Notes: generated by a model not told the origin, from the sequence alone. DNA of 64,000 nucleotides from Plicaturopsis crispa FD-325 SS-3 (GCA_000827205.1 KN832578.1:27899-91898); one strand, 5' to 3'; shown: positions 22,601 to 35,884, counted from the stretch's first letter. Numbers and translations are program-made.

Positions 22601-25600
22601 CTATGACGGCTGCCGTCTTTCGGGATCGTCCATTCGGAGAACTTTGAGCCCTGGTTGGGGTCGGATGTTCGTCATATCCTGAGGGGTGATGAATATGTAC
22701 TGTTTACTATTCGAAGCCAGCGCGCTATCGATCTGCAAGATGGAGATGGGATGTTAACAGGCAGCACTCGGGGACTAACCCTATATTAGAGCACGTACCA
22801 TCATTTTCATGCTCGTCCTGCGATTGACAGCGTCCATACAGACGTCGAATTCATCTATATAGGCGACGATGCTGAGTATCGAGACAATGTAGACATTGCT
22901 AGCAGACTGACCGAGGCAACGGAGAGGGCACCTCACAGTCTCCCATAAGGCAAGAAGTAGACAGATGGTCGAATATGATTTCTCCCCACCGCTCAGAGAC
23001 GCCGGATCGTGCAAGCGCTGTGATCCGACTTGGTCGTCTTTTTGGACCTACAGGATGCACGTGTCAAGGCGAAGCCGCATTTATAGAGCTACAATGTTAC
23101 TAACCTTGATCTTGAGAGTGTGTTCTTCGTGGTCCATATCTATACGGCCGTAGTATCCGCGAGCCGAAAGATGGTACTGGAAAAATATCTTGCAGCTCAT
23201 AGAGCAGTACGCCCGGAAGTCAGTCCAACGAGCCCAACGACAGACCAGAGACGCGCGTAGAGCCTGTGACGTTGCATCAGCGTACGGTGGCTGATGTTTC
23301 TGAGTTGATCAAGTGCCTTTGTCAATTTCAGGAGTCCTCGATATTCTTTTGTAGCTTTCTCGTGGGTCTCGCGCGCCTTTCGTAATTCCGCGTGCAATTC
23401 TGCTACAGACTTTGGGTTCCTAGCGAGGAGTAAGGAGCGAATGTGAACACATCTACACTTTCGTGACGATGACGGAAGCAACATACTGCCGAACGTGGGT
23501 TTGCAAAGCCGCTTTGAGCACAGCGAGTTGACGCTTTAGTTCAGGGACCGTACTTTCCGTGTCGACCTTGGCTCCGAATTTTTCTGCGGATTCGACATAG
23601 TTCTAGAGTTGAGACTAGGGTTAGCACAGGTGGGTCAAAGCAAAAGTATCGAGGACGTACCGTATATGTCGCCTGAGTATCTTCTACTGTGACGCGTATG
23701 CCGTTCACACTCTCCTGTTCGCGCTGTAGTTTGTCTAGGAAATGCTCGTGATCATGGAGGGCGGTGGCACGCCGCTCGGCGACACCCTCCAGTTCAGCCT
23801 ACGAACGATTATCAGGTTCAACGCACGACCGACTAGATCACTCAGCTCATCTTACCGCGATGACCTGCCGAGCATCTTCAGACCCTTGTGCCGTTGCCCG
23901 CATCTCGTCGCTCTTTGTCTGCAACGACTGTATCTCAGTCTCCAATTCCACCTTCCGCGTTTGCAGGTGCTTGAACTGTTCGATAAGGTTCTCCTTCTCA
24001 GTTTCTCGTTCCTAAAGAAAAGGTCAAGCTTAGGTATACGATGAACAGCGCCTGAATCGCGCACCTTCTTGAACTCTAGCTTAGCTGCCAGAGCAATCGG
24101 AGCATCCTCTTGCGCTTCGAGTTCTAGTTCCTGCAGATTGGCTTTCTGCGCTCGTAACTGTTTATCGAGGTCCTGTCCTCGAGACTGCAAACTATGTCAG
24201 CCTAGTGCAGATGATGAACAGAAAATACAAACCATGCACTGTTGCAATGCTTGGGACGAACGTCCTTTGTCCACGTTGATAGATTCGACCCGCCTTGACA
24301 ATTCCAGGAGCGATCCCGTATGACGCTCTTTCTGGACATTGAGATCGCTGCGCAAACAAGTAAGCGACTTTGTTGAGGAGAGATTTGAGTTAAGATTTAC
24401 CGGATACGAGCTGACACGTCGCTCTCTTTCTGAAAGAGCTGCATTCGTAGATCGCGAGGCTGCATTCTCTCGTATGCTTCCGATTTACGGCCCCCGTCAC
24501 TGGAATCAAGCATTAGTGGGAGACATATAGCATGATGCGCAAGACTTACGCCCAACGTGTTACTTTGTGCTTGTCGGCTGTCACGACGACACCCTTTCCT
24601 CGTAGATTCATAAGCTCTTCCGCTTCTTTCTGAGTATGGGTAACGTATGTCTGCTCTATCCTTGAGCTGTTGATAAATATGCGCCGGACATAGTCATCTT
24701 GAATCTGAGGAGATCAATATGAGGGGGAACACATGAAGAACTATGAAGAGTAGTGGGGCTCACTCGTAGTAGGCGAAGAGGAGTCAAGAATTCCTCCGGT
24801 AATTCCTCATAGTCGTATATATCTGGCTGGGAGATGATGATGCGTATCCTTGGGCTACATAGAAAAGGGATTCATTGAAAGACCATCGATGAAGAGACGA
24901 GAGGACTGACTTTTCGTGACGGACCAGGATAGTCTTCAACTTATTCCTGTCTCGGGCATCTGTGATCGCGAACGACAACATCGGCCACCCGACATATATC
25001 CTCATCACCTCCGCCCACGTCTGGGGATCCTGCAGATTCACGTATGTCCCCAGCGGTCCGATAGGCACATTCCCAAACCATCTCTCGCGCTGAATGTCCG
25101 CGATGACGCCAGGGATATTCTTTCCAAACGCTGCGAGTCGATCCTTCTGCCGAGATCGACACACGCTCAGATGCTCGTCACACTCGCGCACCTTCCCCTC
25201 CAGGGCTGCTATTTCCTGCTGTTTGGACTTGGCCTCCGCCTCGTGAGCAAGGATATCTTGTTTCAGGCGGTCGCGCTCCGCAGCCGCGTCCTTCAAGTTT
25301 GCTTCGAGGCCTACGATTTGCGACTTCGTCTCCTCGAGGCGGCCCATGATCTCCTCACGCCGGCCTCGGTGTTGAGTCTCCAGATTCTGCGATTCGACGG
25401 CGATCTCGTGCTCGAGCCGCTCTATATCCCTATTGCAATCCTCGAGCGATTGATTGATTTCGCGTTCGTCGCTCTACCAGAACCAAGAGCGTTTGAGTGT
25501 GTATAATTGACGAAGCAATGCGTCTGGACTCTACGTACCCGCAGATCAAGCGTCTCCTTCCTTTTCTCTCTGAGATCGCTGCTGAATGCCTCGCGCTCCT

Positions 25601-27139
25601 TCCAAAGTCGGTCAGAGGCCTCCTGGGCCTCGTTATGGCGAGCTTCGAGGTTCGTGATTTGATTGCTAGTCTCGTCAACACGAGCCTGTGCCGCGTCAGC
25701 TCCTGATGCATGCTTTCCAGCCTCAAACAGGATGCTCACCTTCGCCTCGTCTATCCGCTCCTGAACCTTCTCAACTCGACGCTCCGCTCCGGCGAGCTCG
25801 TTATGTTTGTCCTGCAACTCCTACTCTCGGCGTGTCAGGCGTGCCCCACATCATCATTCACTGCAGCGTACGAACCTGTTCTTGTTCTGCGACATATGCC
25901 CACGCGAGCTCGGTCATCAGCGTCTTCTCCGTAGCGCGTTGCTCCTGCGCTCTTACGGCCTGCGCATGGGCCTGCACAGCACGCTCCAAGTCATCCTTGA
26001 GGGCGGGCATGTCCGTAGACTTTCGACGGAGCGCGGATTCGGTGATCCCGATGTTTAGCTGGACGAGTTCATACTCCTCTTCGAGTTGCTGGAGCTGGGT
26101 TCCTTTCATAAACAGCTGCAATTGGATATCTTAATTTTGAATAACGATGATGCAGTTTGGAGACTACGAACTGCATATGTGTTAGTCGGTTTCGTGGTGC
26201 GAATAAACTCCCTAGATCAATGTTAGGTAAATCAATACTAATGAGATGCGAGACACGATTACCTCGAATGATCTGTCAGCTCAAGTTAGCATGCAATATA
26301 GAGGACACGACGTTGAGTTCATACCTTGTGTGAGGATATTCAAAGGATTGTCTACCTGAATTCCAACGCAGTCGATGATGGCATCCAAGTCGGCCCTCTT
26401 TGTACCGACAGTGGCACCCTTGTGATTGCGTATCTTGAATGACGACGATCCTTGCTTCGTAAACCGACGGGTGATTGTGATACTTGAGCCGAACAGATCG
26501 GGTCTGTAAGCCTCATCACCCTCGTTCTTGAGCGTGACTGAAACTTCCGCGGCGCTGCGAAACATGATGTCAATACCTCGTCCTGAGCCTCTCGGAGTCG
26601 CAGACTTACGCTTGTCCTTCACGTATGAACGCTTTCAAACCCGCTCCTCTTCCGGTATCGGCGGCTTTCCCACCTAGGGCGATGGTAATGGCACTTAGCA
26701 CTGCACTTTTTCCACTGCCGTTGTGGCCAATGATGAAGTTGAGCTGATCTCCAAGTTTGAAAAAGCAACGCTTATGGCACATGAACTGGTGCATCTCGAC
26801 GGATTGAATGATTCCGTGCTGAGCCACCGTCTACGCTGGAAGGTCAGTACACTGTGCCTTTGATTGATATTGGCGACTCACGCCAGCCTGTCCCTTCCCT
26901 GCGTCTCTCTTGGCCTCTATCACTGCCCTATATCGTTCCTCTGCGGGGTCCCCTCTATCATCATCTTCCATTGGGTCATCCTCATCATTATCATTGGACG
27001 GTTGCGCCTGATCTGGCTCAGAACGATGCGCAGATGCTCCGCGCGACGCGTCCGAGTCGCGTCGCGAGCGTTTGGAAGCGCTGCCAGAGCCACTCTCCGC
27101 GTCTGAAATGGATGCGTCTGAAAGCCTGCGTTTAGACAT
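22601..27139 (-). CDS. SMC6: Structural maintenance of chromosomes protein 6 (SMC5/6 complex ATPase)
   Basis: A multi-exon gene covering a full SMC head-coil-hinge-coil-head protein. From the N-terminus: a Ser/Asp/Arg-rich start ([11 protein letters not shown] 27137-27139), an SMC6-type opening [15 protein letters not shown], Walker A GHNGSGKS (about 26703-26727), and [13 protein letters not shown] coiled coil runs to the hinge near 24930-25090 ([15 protein letters not shown]), then the second coil. The ABC signature [11 protein letters not shown] is at about 22980-23000. The Walker B end and D-loop read as [13 protein letters not shown] (22841-22860, after an intron), and the tail is [12 protein letters not shown]. 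The order and wording of these motifs distinguish SMC6 from SMC5 and from cohesin/condensin SMCs. It acts in the nucleus in recombination and repair with SMC5 and the NSE subunits. All hallmark motifs are present; exon borders were not all fixed by hand. Confidence 0.93.
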
Positions 27140-27530
27140 ATCCTACGTGAGCCACAGTAGTTTGTCGTGGTGGTGGTACAGAACAAAGCCGCACCATCCA
27201 AGGACGTTTTTACTTGTCCCGGCGGTGGCGCCTATCCAAATGCTTCGAATTGGTCTCACGGTCCAACTAATTCCAATCCGGCTTCCTGCAACGTGGTTCG
27301 CGCACTTTGCAAACTCGACAACATTCCCCGAACATATCCTTTCAATCTCTCTTACCTATCAGCTTTCCATTCTCAGCATCATGATACAATGTAGTACTGC
27401 AAAGCTGCGCAGTGCAAGCGCTGCCGATTTCAATGTGTCCCACTATCACGTGGCGACTTTGCACTGTAAGACATGGGCAATTTTCGCCTCTGCAAGTTTC
27501 ACGCTGATACGACGTGTTTACAGCACAAAA
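27140..27530. other. Divergent promoter of SMC6 and B1
   Basis: A 391-bp stretch between two divergent start codons; no supported gene. Confidence 0.5.
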
Positions 27531-29208
27531 ATGGCCCATTATCCGAATGCATCAAAGCGTTTGCCGTGGGTAGACCTCCCACTACCAGTCTCCAAATTAC
27601 CTTCATCAAAACTCTACCCTCCCGAGTCGAGTTGTTTTTACACCGACGCTGACGATGACTACCGCTGGCCGCCACCGAACTACCCGTATAGACTGGACAC
27701 AGTGAACCACAGACGAGTCATCTTCTACAAGATGCGTGGGCACGGACACCCGCCAGCAGACGTCGGCTACCCAGGGGATATCTACGTGGACACCCAGGAG
27801 CCCCTACGTCTATACCATCGGCACTCCAGCAATTGGGTCGAAGCCCCCGCGCAGGCTATTGCGTCTGGCCGTATCATGCACCCATACGCACCTGCGTTTC
27901 TGTTTGGTGGACAGTCCGCTATGACAGTCACATGGATGTCGCCACAATCTATCCGGTTGACAAGGGAGAGCGCCGCAGAAATGCGCAGGTGCGCCGATCC
28001 TCGCAGGCCGGAACACCAGCAGCAGTACGGGGAGAGAGACCGAGGCCTCAAAAGGCGATTGTCTAGCGATCTAACAACGGAGTATCCGCGAGCAGGGAAA
28101 CGGACGAGGTCGCGGCGGCTAGGTAGGCTATCTTCTCTACGCTCTCCGCGGGCTGTTATCTGAAGGCTACACCACAGGCACTCCTACCGGCCCTTCTTTT
28201 CAAAGAAACAAGGCTGGATGGAGAGGTACGTACGCCATGTTCAGATCGCTGATGTGAAGTTCATCATAATCTTCAGCAGGAGAGAAGCTCCCGAATTTGC
28301 CTCCTATATCAACAGGAGAAGGTGCGTCTATCCCCTGTGTCTGAGGTATGCTTTTTACGAGCTATTCTGTTAGTCGCACGGGAACCTCCCTCTGTCACTG
28401 AAATAGGTACGCGTGATTTGGCCTTTATTGGTACCTTTTTCTAACCTAGAATCATCTAGCGCCGGACAGGATCGATAATGTCGCGCGTCTCACTTCTGAA
28501 GAGTCCTCTCCGTCCTCGTTCTATGGGAATCACGACGATTTCAGGGATCCTGTCGTCTCTCCTACAGACACCCACGTCAACGCAAATCGAGCTCCCTCTG
28601 AGCAAGGGGAGGTCCCCGAGACGCCTCCTGCCAGGCGGCGTGGCGACCAAGTAGCCGAGGATACGCCCCCGTCTGGCATGCCCGAAGCTGCAGCTCTGCA
28701 AGATGAACCCAAGCTCGAGGACCGCGGCAATGAGCAAAACACCTCATGCGCTGAGGAAATCGAACTCGTCGCAGAGAACGGTGAGCTTCTGCCCATCTAT
28801 CGTGTGAACGTCCTGTGTTAATGCTTAAGTACTCCTAGTTCGCCGAGTCCTAGCATCCGTCGCACGTGCCCGCGATGCCCAGAAACTCGCTGAAGATGCG
28901 CGCGACGCGAGCGAGCGGAGCCGTGCCGACGCATTGCGCGATCGTGATTCGCTCTCTGCTGAGCTCCTCGATAGGGATCGGCTACTCGCGATCTCTGCTG
29001 GGAAAATCACTGACGTTGAAGACGAGCTGGGGACATATCGGAAGGAGGTTTCGAGACGTGCGTACGCAGTTTCTCGTCATAGCTGGGTTGGCATTGATGA
29101 CATGTGCCTTTTACAGTGACTATGTTGCTTCAAGCGAAGGACGAGAGTCGACGGAGTGCTGAAAGTAGCTTGAGGGATGCTCTACGCATTCTTTCGGAGA
29201 CTGCATAG
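27531..29208 (+). CDS. PWxD/GxPGD coiled-coil protein B1
   Basis: Seven exons (27531-28122, 28179-28229, 28280-28321, 28374-28406, 28460-28780, 28839-29057, 29117-29208), all six introns phase 1, give 449 residues. Exon 1 holds the N-terminal domain: KRLPWVD at residues 8-14, WPPPNYPYRLD, RGHGHPPADVGYPGDIYVD, LYHRHSSNWV and HPY. A basic patch (AGKRTRSRR) closes exon 1. Short linker exons follow, then the coiled coil starting VRRVLASVARARDAQ and the C-terminal LxxLLQAKDESRRSAESSLRDA(L)RILSETA block, nearly identical to B2. The donor of exon 2 was chosen to keep phase. Function unknown. Confidence 0.75.
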
Positions 29209-30055
29209 ATTCCAAGCTGCGACGAGCTGAGTGATCTGATACCCTCTTACTACCTACTATCCCTTATATTCCTCGATGTTGCGGAGGTGCGGTCTATTTA
29301 ATTTCATTCAATGTAATCTCATACGCGACAGGAATGATTCTCGCAAGCTCGCTCCAGGACTTCACAAATTTTCTTCAGGTACTCTACATAGGGAAATGGA
29401 CTCGGTGGTCAGATTTCGGAGCATGGAGAGGTGTAAGCATCCATCCTAAATCGATCATATGATTACCCTAAGCAGGAACCAACAAAGCCCCTCCCTCGAC
29501 GAGCGCGTTCGTACCGGTCACAAAATCCGCCCTTATCAAATACAGGTAAGTCTCCACCACATCATTGACCTTGCCCATCCGCTTCACCGCCTCAGCTGAC
29601 ACGCACCTGACGAGCCCCCGATTACGACGATTTTCTTTCTAGACAGATTGTTCTGTGTAGAATGGGGAGCCCGTGAAAGGTGAGATTGGAGCGCAGCAAC
29701 CTTGATCAGGATATAAAGCCTTCGATCCACTCCGAAGCCCTAATCTCCGTCCAATTCGAGCGCTGCTCAGCCTCTGGACTCGCAGGACATTCAGTGGTGC
29801 TCGACCCACCTTGCTCATTCCTCGACCCACTGTTAGCTCCGCTGCGACTGCTCATCTGACGTCGTACTCACGACGGCTCTTGGTGCGTGATTACCTTTAC
29901 ATACCCGTTCTATCTTCACGAACATCTATCTATGGGCCATCGTTCTGTCGACAAACGATTAAATCGAGAATATAATATAATGCTGGCGTCCAAATACACA
30001 TTGTTTTCCAAATAGTCCGATGCGTGCACAGATAGTTCCCGAGCTCTCCGGCACT
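29209..30055. other. Intergenic region between convergent B1 and C1
   Basis: About 850 bp. Apart from a short-chain dehydrogenase relic (29468-29655, listed separately), only short frames are seen. Confidence 0.45.
29468..29655 (-). pseudogene. Short-chain dehydrogenase/reductase relic with internal deletion
   Basis: On the minus strand, a piece reading SRKKIVVIGGSSG (the SDR nucleotide-binding start, GGSSG of the GxxxGxG loop) is followed within a few bases, in another frame, by the SDR C-terminal end. That end reads AEAVKRMGKVNDVVETYLYL, then ADFVTGTNALVEGGALLVPA and a stop. The roughly 180 residues that normally lie between, including the YxxxK active site, are missing. No start codon or intact frame connects the halves. 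This is a dead gene fragment. Confidence 0.7.
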
Positions 30056-31493
30056 CTAGCCCGTAAACCCACGAATAGCATCGATGAACTCGGAGCACTT
30101 GCGCTCTGAAGCTTCGCAGTCGGCTTCCTTGGCCGCTAGCAGCCGCGACACTGTAACATCCCTCCGCGTCAAGTTCCATACATCGTCAAAAGTCGAAGGG
30201 CTTACAGCGCAAATTTTCCTTGCGACTGGAAATAACCTGCTCTCTTGCGTCTTTGAGTCGGGCCCTCGTCCTATCGTGCTGCTGCTCGGCCTCAGCACGC
30301 TCAGATTCAGCAGCATCCCGTTCCCGCTCAACTTTGATAAATCGGCACTCGAGATCGGCATACATCCGCTCGAGAGCGTCGTATTTGCGCCGAGTATTGG
30401 TTTGCTGGCGGTCGAAGCTGTCGCGTTCGCGTGTGACTTGGCCTCGCTCGAATGTGGCTCGGTCGCGTTCGCGTGCAGCTTGGTTCAGCTCACGTGCAGT
30501 CTCGTCGCGCTCACGTGCAAGCTCGTCGCGTTCCCGCACGGCGCGGTCGCGTTCGCTGCGAGCGCTGGTGGCGGATTCCAGAACTTCCTTCACTAAATTC
30601 AAACCAAATTGTGCGAGTTCGTCAGACGTTGAATGTTTTGTGCGAGACAAGGTCGAGTTACTCTTTAGTTCGAGGCATCGTAGATGCGGTTCCCAGGCGG
30701 GCTCGGACGCGATTCGCGTTTGGGTTTGGGAGGTTTCGACCGTGACATCCGTCGCTCGCGAAATATGGTCGGAGAGTAGCGCTACGTACTGCGCAAGCTG
30801 TGAAGTCTTGGTTATCTGGCTGCCATCCGACGAGCCTATCAAGTAAATATCTCAATTGTCATCGGGAATAACGCACGAGCGCATGAATGAATTAGCAAGC
30901 TCACCAGATATATTGCTCTGGTACAGACGCTGGCGTTTCGACGTGTCATTTGCGCTCCGAGTTTCACTGTCGCCTATCTGCCTTTTCATAGCACTCATGC
31001 GCTGGCGCTCGACCATGTTCCGGATCAAATCGTGCTCTGTCCCACTCGCCGGGACAGCACTCCACTCACTATCCACCGGAACCCACGTCGCACCCCTCTC
31101 TGGGCATACTCCGAGGACAGTCCGAGCGAGGTACGGATGCCATATGAACTGCCCCGGCGTCGTGTCCGCAGGATACTCCCAGCGCTGACAATTCCGGCGA
31201 TAGAGACGGTGCTTCTGGTCGGGTTTGAGGTCGAAATACACATCTCCGGGGTATCCGACGTCGCTCGGCGGTGGTCCTTGGCCACGGAACTCGAAGAAGT
31301 GGATTATGCTGTTGTCTGGAGAGAACGGCCTGTATATCTTGAAGAATTCGTTGGTTATGGTGTCGAAGTCCAGGCAGGGATCGTCCGTAGGGATTTTAGC
31401 CGTCTTCAATCGGACCTGGATACCTGGCTGTATCTTGGAAGTTGGTGTGGGGTTGTCAATCCATGGCATTGGAAGGCCTTTTGACGCGGCCAT
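30056..31493 (-). CDS. PWxD/GxPGD coiled-coil protein C1
   Basis: Four exons (31493-30905, 30835-30662, 30592-30206, 30150-30056), all introns phase 1, give 414 residues. Exon 1 encodes MPWIDNPTPTSKIQP, FRGQGPPPSDVGYPGDVYFD, HRLYRRNCQRW and WHPYL, and ends in SKRQRLYQS, a nuclear-localisation-like patch. Exon 2 includes SEPAWEPHLRCLE, shared with C2 (SQPSWEPHARCI). Exon 3 is a strong coiled coil built from RERDELARERDETA-type heptads. The last exon (AAKEADCEASERKC) matches C2's. Convergent with B1. ATG 31493 opens exon 1. Confidence 0.75.
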
Positions 31494-32203
31494 AGGTATA
31501 GAGCTTCTGCTGGCTGCCTCTGTCGGAAAGATGGTGAGACAGACTGAAGTTGCCGAGCAAACTCGACCATCCACGTGTCGAAGTACTTCTTTGCCGACTC
31601 GCGGTCCCGCTGACTTTGTTTTCTACCAATGCTACCATAACTCTCGTCCGCAGGAGGAGCTCAAAGTAAGTACTAGTATAGTTACTGTGTAAGTCAGACG
31701 CTCCTGGAAGAGCGTACAGGCAACAGTTTGCAAATGACTGTCCACTTCTACCTTGTTTCTCAAGTACTTATACGGTCAACATGCCGCAAGCGCCTCTGTG
31801 TATTCAGAGGTAAGCGTGATTCACAGCGCTCGCGATACCACCATGTTGAAGAGTCATTCACCTCAAAATCACCAGCAACAATTCCGTACGTCTCGCGCTG
31901 CTTCGATCCTATCCAGGAAAGTCAACAGCTGCTAGGAAGCATGTCGGCCCGATGTACAGATCGACGATGGGAAACCACCACATGCTGCAAAGCCAAACTG
32001 CTCGATGCAGTATTCGATACGCCAGCAATGTACGCCCTGCTGACTTGCACGTCGCACTGCTCGGAAGTTGAGTTTTCGCGTCTCCTTTCAGCGCGCAACA
32101 ACTAAATCAAGGTGTAAATACTCACCACCGAGTCTTGTCGACGCCGCGCACCTCTGTTTTCAACTTTTCCCGCTACTGTCACCAAGCCAAGTTCTTCATC
32201 ACA
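31494..32203. other. Divergent promoter region of C1 and S1
   Basis: A 710-bp stretch between the start codons of C1 (minus) and S1 (plus); no supported gene. Confidence 0.45.
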
Positions 32204-32659
32204 ATGCGCTCGAGCACCGTCACGATCTTCCTCCTCGCACTGGCTGCCGTCGCCAGCGCGCACCCGGGATTCAAATATGGACACGGCCTCAAGCGGGCCA
32301 TCGAGGAGAAAACGATTTATTCGGAACGTACGTCGTCCTCCTGCGCTCCTCCTCGTATCTGTGCGGTGCATGACCATGCGCGAGATAATAGTCACGCTCC
32401 ACACGACCAGTGGTCGGGAGCTGGTCGCCCACAACACGAGCCCGGCGGATTTCGCGAGCCGCTTCTTGGGAGACGAGGAAGAGATGTGCTGTACGGTTTG
32501 CCGCCGCAATGATTGTCAATGCTGTGGACCAGTAAGTATCATTGTCAGTGTCGCAGGGTATGCACTCAGGGCAGCGCCTTGGCCGTCAAAGTCGTCCACC
32601 CACCTGCACAGTACCGTCAGCACAGTGAACTGACCTTGCCTATCTTGCAGTGCTGCTAA
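32204..32659 (+). CDS. Small secreted cysteine-rich protein S1
   Basis: Three exons (32204-32327, 32392-32531, 32651-32659) give 90 residues; the last coding exon is only nine bases (Cys-Cys-stop). Residues 1-19 are a signal peptide (MRSSTVTIFLLALAAVASA). The body has KTIYSE, then a phase-1 intron, then GRELVAHNTSPADF and the tail CCTVCRRNDCQCCGP-CC. S2 (36.4 kb) and S3 (37.5 kb) share the same signal peptide length, intron position and CC-x2-C...C-x-CC tail. Role unknown; effector, toxin-like or cell-wall functions are all possible. Confidence 0.7.
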
Positions 32660-33784
32660 ACGTGCACGGACCGCACTTCGAGGTCGTTTTCCAGCCCATC
32701 CATGCGGTTCGATAGGCTGGTCATTGAGGCGAAAATGGTCGCATGGGACGTGCGGGATTGGAAAAAAGACTTGTATTCTGTAGCATGCCGAAATTCGGAT
32801 TGACTGCGTGACCGTTTCGTGAAAAAGACTCTTGATCCTGCGTGGGATAGATAGCCAGGGGTGTGCGTCGAGCAGGGAGAGAAACGCCGACATCTAAGGG
32901 AAGACGGGGGCGTCTTCAGCAGGCTACCTAGCGTTCGAAGAGTAAAGCATTCCAGGACTACAGTACGGGCGCGAAAAGGGCTGTAGTTCAGGTCGAGAGC
33001 CTCTTCGAATACAGTACGGCAAGCTGATCTGATCGGCAGTAGTATTGTATTGTTTCGGGCAGTGCGCAATCGTTTTGAAAGCTGTGAATCTTCAACAGTT
33101 CTATCGTGAGCTGGGCTATAACGCACGCAGCACTGTGCCACTCACGGCGTGAAAGCTCCGCACGACCGACGATTTGTTCTCGACCATCGACTCGGACGAG
33201 GCTCCGTCCCCTTGGCAGTCAACGTCTGCACGCTCTTGCCCAAACCCATCGCGTCGTCGCCCCGCAGTCGTCTCGCTTGCTCTTGTGATCAGTGCACTGG
33301 CACTTGTAAGTGTCGCAGCGACAGACTTATCGTGCCAGGGTCGCCGTTTCTGTGAGCGCCATCCTTCAACGCTGAAGTTGTCTAGACCGAATTTGTTGAA
33401 TCCTAGTGGTGAGGGGAAGTCAACGGCGAGGTCGTCTTGAACATGTCTTGAACATTGTCGGACAAGGTTGTTTTGCTGTCAGACGGGAAAGTGTGGCGCG
33501 GGCTTGTGGCGCCCACGTGTATACGAAGAAGGACTTCGCTACCGTCTCACGGTCCCACTAAATTCTTTCCTTCTCCTGAGGCGAAAGCATCACCACCGTC
33601 TCGGCCAAATCGACCATAGCGTTTTCCTGATTTTCTGCTCTTTCCGACTCGCTTGTCTTAGTAAAAATGGCGGAACTCTGCCATAACTTTGCCCCCTGTG
33701 GCGGGCACTAATCGCCACGTGGCGACATTTGCGATTAAGAGATACGAGTTTTTCTTCTTTGCGAGCCCTGATACAACCACCACC
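32660..33784. other. Intergenic region upstream of B2
   Basis: About 1.1 kb. Frames on both strands lack ATG starts or homologous features, and the longer minus-strand ones appear to be shadows. It presumably holds the B2 promoter. Confidence 0.4.
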
Positions 33785-35884
33785 ATGGCCCGGAATCTGA
33801 ACGCTGCAAAGCGTCTACCGTGGGTCGACTACCCGATTCCAATGTATAGCAATCTACCCGGATTCGCTATCCGACTGACCTACTTTTGCACTGACGCCGG
33901 CGACGCCCAATGGCCCCCACCAGATTACCCCTACAGACTCGACGGCACGGACCCCAGGCGCGTACACTACTACTCGATGAGCGGATGCGGAGACCCGCCC
34001 AACGATATCGGGTATCCGGGGGACGTTTATCTCGACGTCACGCCGGGCCAGCGGCGCCGTCTGTTCTATCGCAATTCCAAATACTGGGTGCAGAACCCCG
34101 AAGTGCCAGCCACCACGAGTATGCCTGCGAGGCACCCTTACGCGTCTGCGATTCTCATTGGCGGTGGTGCGAAGTCCAGCATCGGCCTGGCCTGGTACTC
34201 GCCTGATGTTATCGCCGGAATGCGAAAAGCCACGGAACTGCGAAGGCGTGTTGCCGCCAACACGAGAGCACGGCAGGAAATGAGAGAGATGACGAATCAG
34301 GCTGCGAAGAGGCCCGCCGACAATGTAGACCCTCGGAATCCTGAAGAGCTGAAGCGGGCGAAGCTGGATGATACGCGTGCCGGTACGCCCCTTTTACTGC
34401 ACCACATTGAATTGTCCTAATTCCTGCGTCAGGTGCAATCACTGCAATCGGTCATGTTGCTTTTGATGTAAAAGTCAATACTGCTTCAGTGTCAGGTAAG
34501 CTATATCCCAGCTGTAATGGAATCTCAAATAACGCCCCTCTTAGCCCCTGCCAAACCATCCGGTGCACCCGCGCGCATGGGCCCCCTTGCCAGAAGCCTC
34601 AACAATATTCCCTCGATAACAGCTGCTTCTGCCGCAGTCGCTACAGCAGCAGGTATGCTTGTCCAGTTTTGACTCGAAATACACCGTTTTCTCACGTCAA
34701 GTATAGTGACTAATAGTACAGCGACTTCCACAGCTATCGCAGCACCGACGGCCGGTCAGTCCCTCAGACTCAATGTTGGACATATATTTTTCCTGTCTAA
34801 CGTTTATATCAGCACCTCAAGATCCTCCTGCAACCGCTTCCTCTGGGGCAGGTACGAGCCAGAGTACCTCTACACCCACGACTACGGGCACCCTGGTCGG
34901 AGGCCGTAACGATGGAGCCTTCCCAAGCACCGCTTATGCTTTTATGTTCAAGGGTAAGTAGGTTTAGTGTACCCAATGGATTGGAGGTGGGATTCAACTT
35001 AACCGTCTTTCCTTGCGCCAGCCCGACCTCTCGCGAGACTAGTTGCACCCGCCGCCGCCGCCGCAGGTATGTCCATTATGACCCTACGTATCGTGAAACG
35101 GGTCTAATGCGACCGCGAATGCAGCTAAATCTTCAATCGTACCCGCGGTAGCAGGTATGCCAGCATAGTTCTGACTTGATATACCGTTTGCTTATTATCG
35201 ATTGCAGTGCCCAACGGCGAAGCGACTTCCATAACTGCCGAAGCCGTTGTCCCGCCCGCACTTGCGGATGCTTCGTCTCAAGGCTCCAATGGCGGGGAGA
35301 ATAACGCTGTGCCCGCAAACTCTCAGGCCTCTGCACAGCAGGACGCTGCACCAGCTCCGTCCAGCGATGCGGACAGCGAGGAACCCGCAAGCGTGAACAT
35401 TGAGCCGAAGCTCGAAGACGACAGCGACGAGGATGAAAAGCCTGGCGTTGACGAGGACGGCGTCGAGGAGAACGGTAAGCCGCCGTCGCTACCACCACGG
35501 GAAACCGATATCCACGCAGTCCTGACATCCTCGTAGTGCGCCAGGTGCTCGCGGCCGTGAAACGCGCACGCGCGGCGCAGAAGGCGACCGAGCGCGAGCG
35601 CGACAGGATTGCCAACGAGCATGCCGTGCTCACCGATACGCACAACGACACGCAGCGGCAGCTAGCGGAGTCCGTTGCGGAAGTGAAGGACGTGGAGACG
35701 GAATTGGGGGCTGCGCGGGAGGAGATTGCTCGCCGTACGTTCTCGGTTGATTCAGCTTGTGATGCAAGTGCTGACTGACTGGGTCTGCGTAGTCACTGCG
35801 CTGCTGGAGGCGAAGGACTCGGCGCGCCGTGGGGCTGAAAGCAGCTTGAAAGATGCCATACGCATCCTATCAGAGTCTGCATAG
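33785..35884 (+). CDS. PWxD/GxPGD coiled-coil protein B2
   Basis: Ten exons (33785-34382, 34433-34495, 34545-34652, 34722-34754, 34813-34953, 35022-35066, 35125-35154, 35208-35474, 35537-35734, 35793-35884) give 524 residues. All nine introns are phase 1. Exon 1 carries KRLPWVDYPIP, WPPPDYPYRLD, GCGDPPNDIGYPGDVYLD, LFYRNSKYW and RHPY. Exons 2-7 are short Ala/Pro/Thr-rich linkers of 30-141 bases. Exon 8 is acidic (DDSDEDEKPGVDEDG), exon 9 a coiled coil, and exon 10 the shared LTALLEAKDSARRGAESSLKDA end. Exon 4 could instead start at 34707, also in phase. B2 and B1 differ mainly in the number of linker exons. Confidence 0.78.

Noticed and set aside
33174-33440. 88-codon plus-strand frame with a hydrophobic stretch, possible fourth small secreted protein
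   Set aside because: Starts with TTG rather than ATG, hydrophobic part is internal and the CC-x2-C tail is absent.
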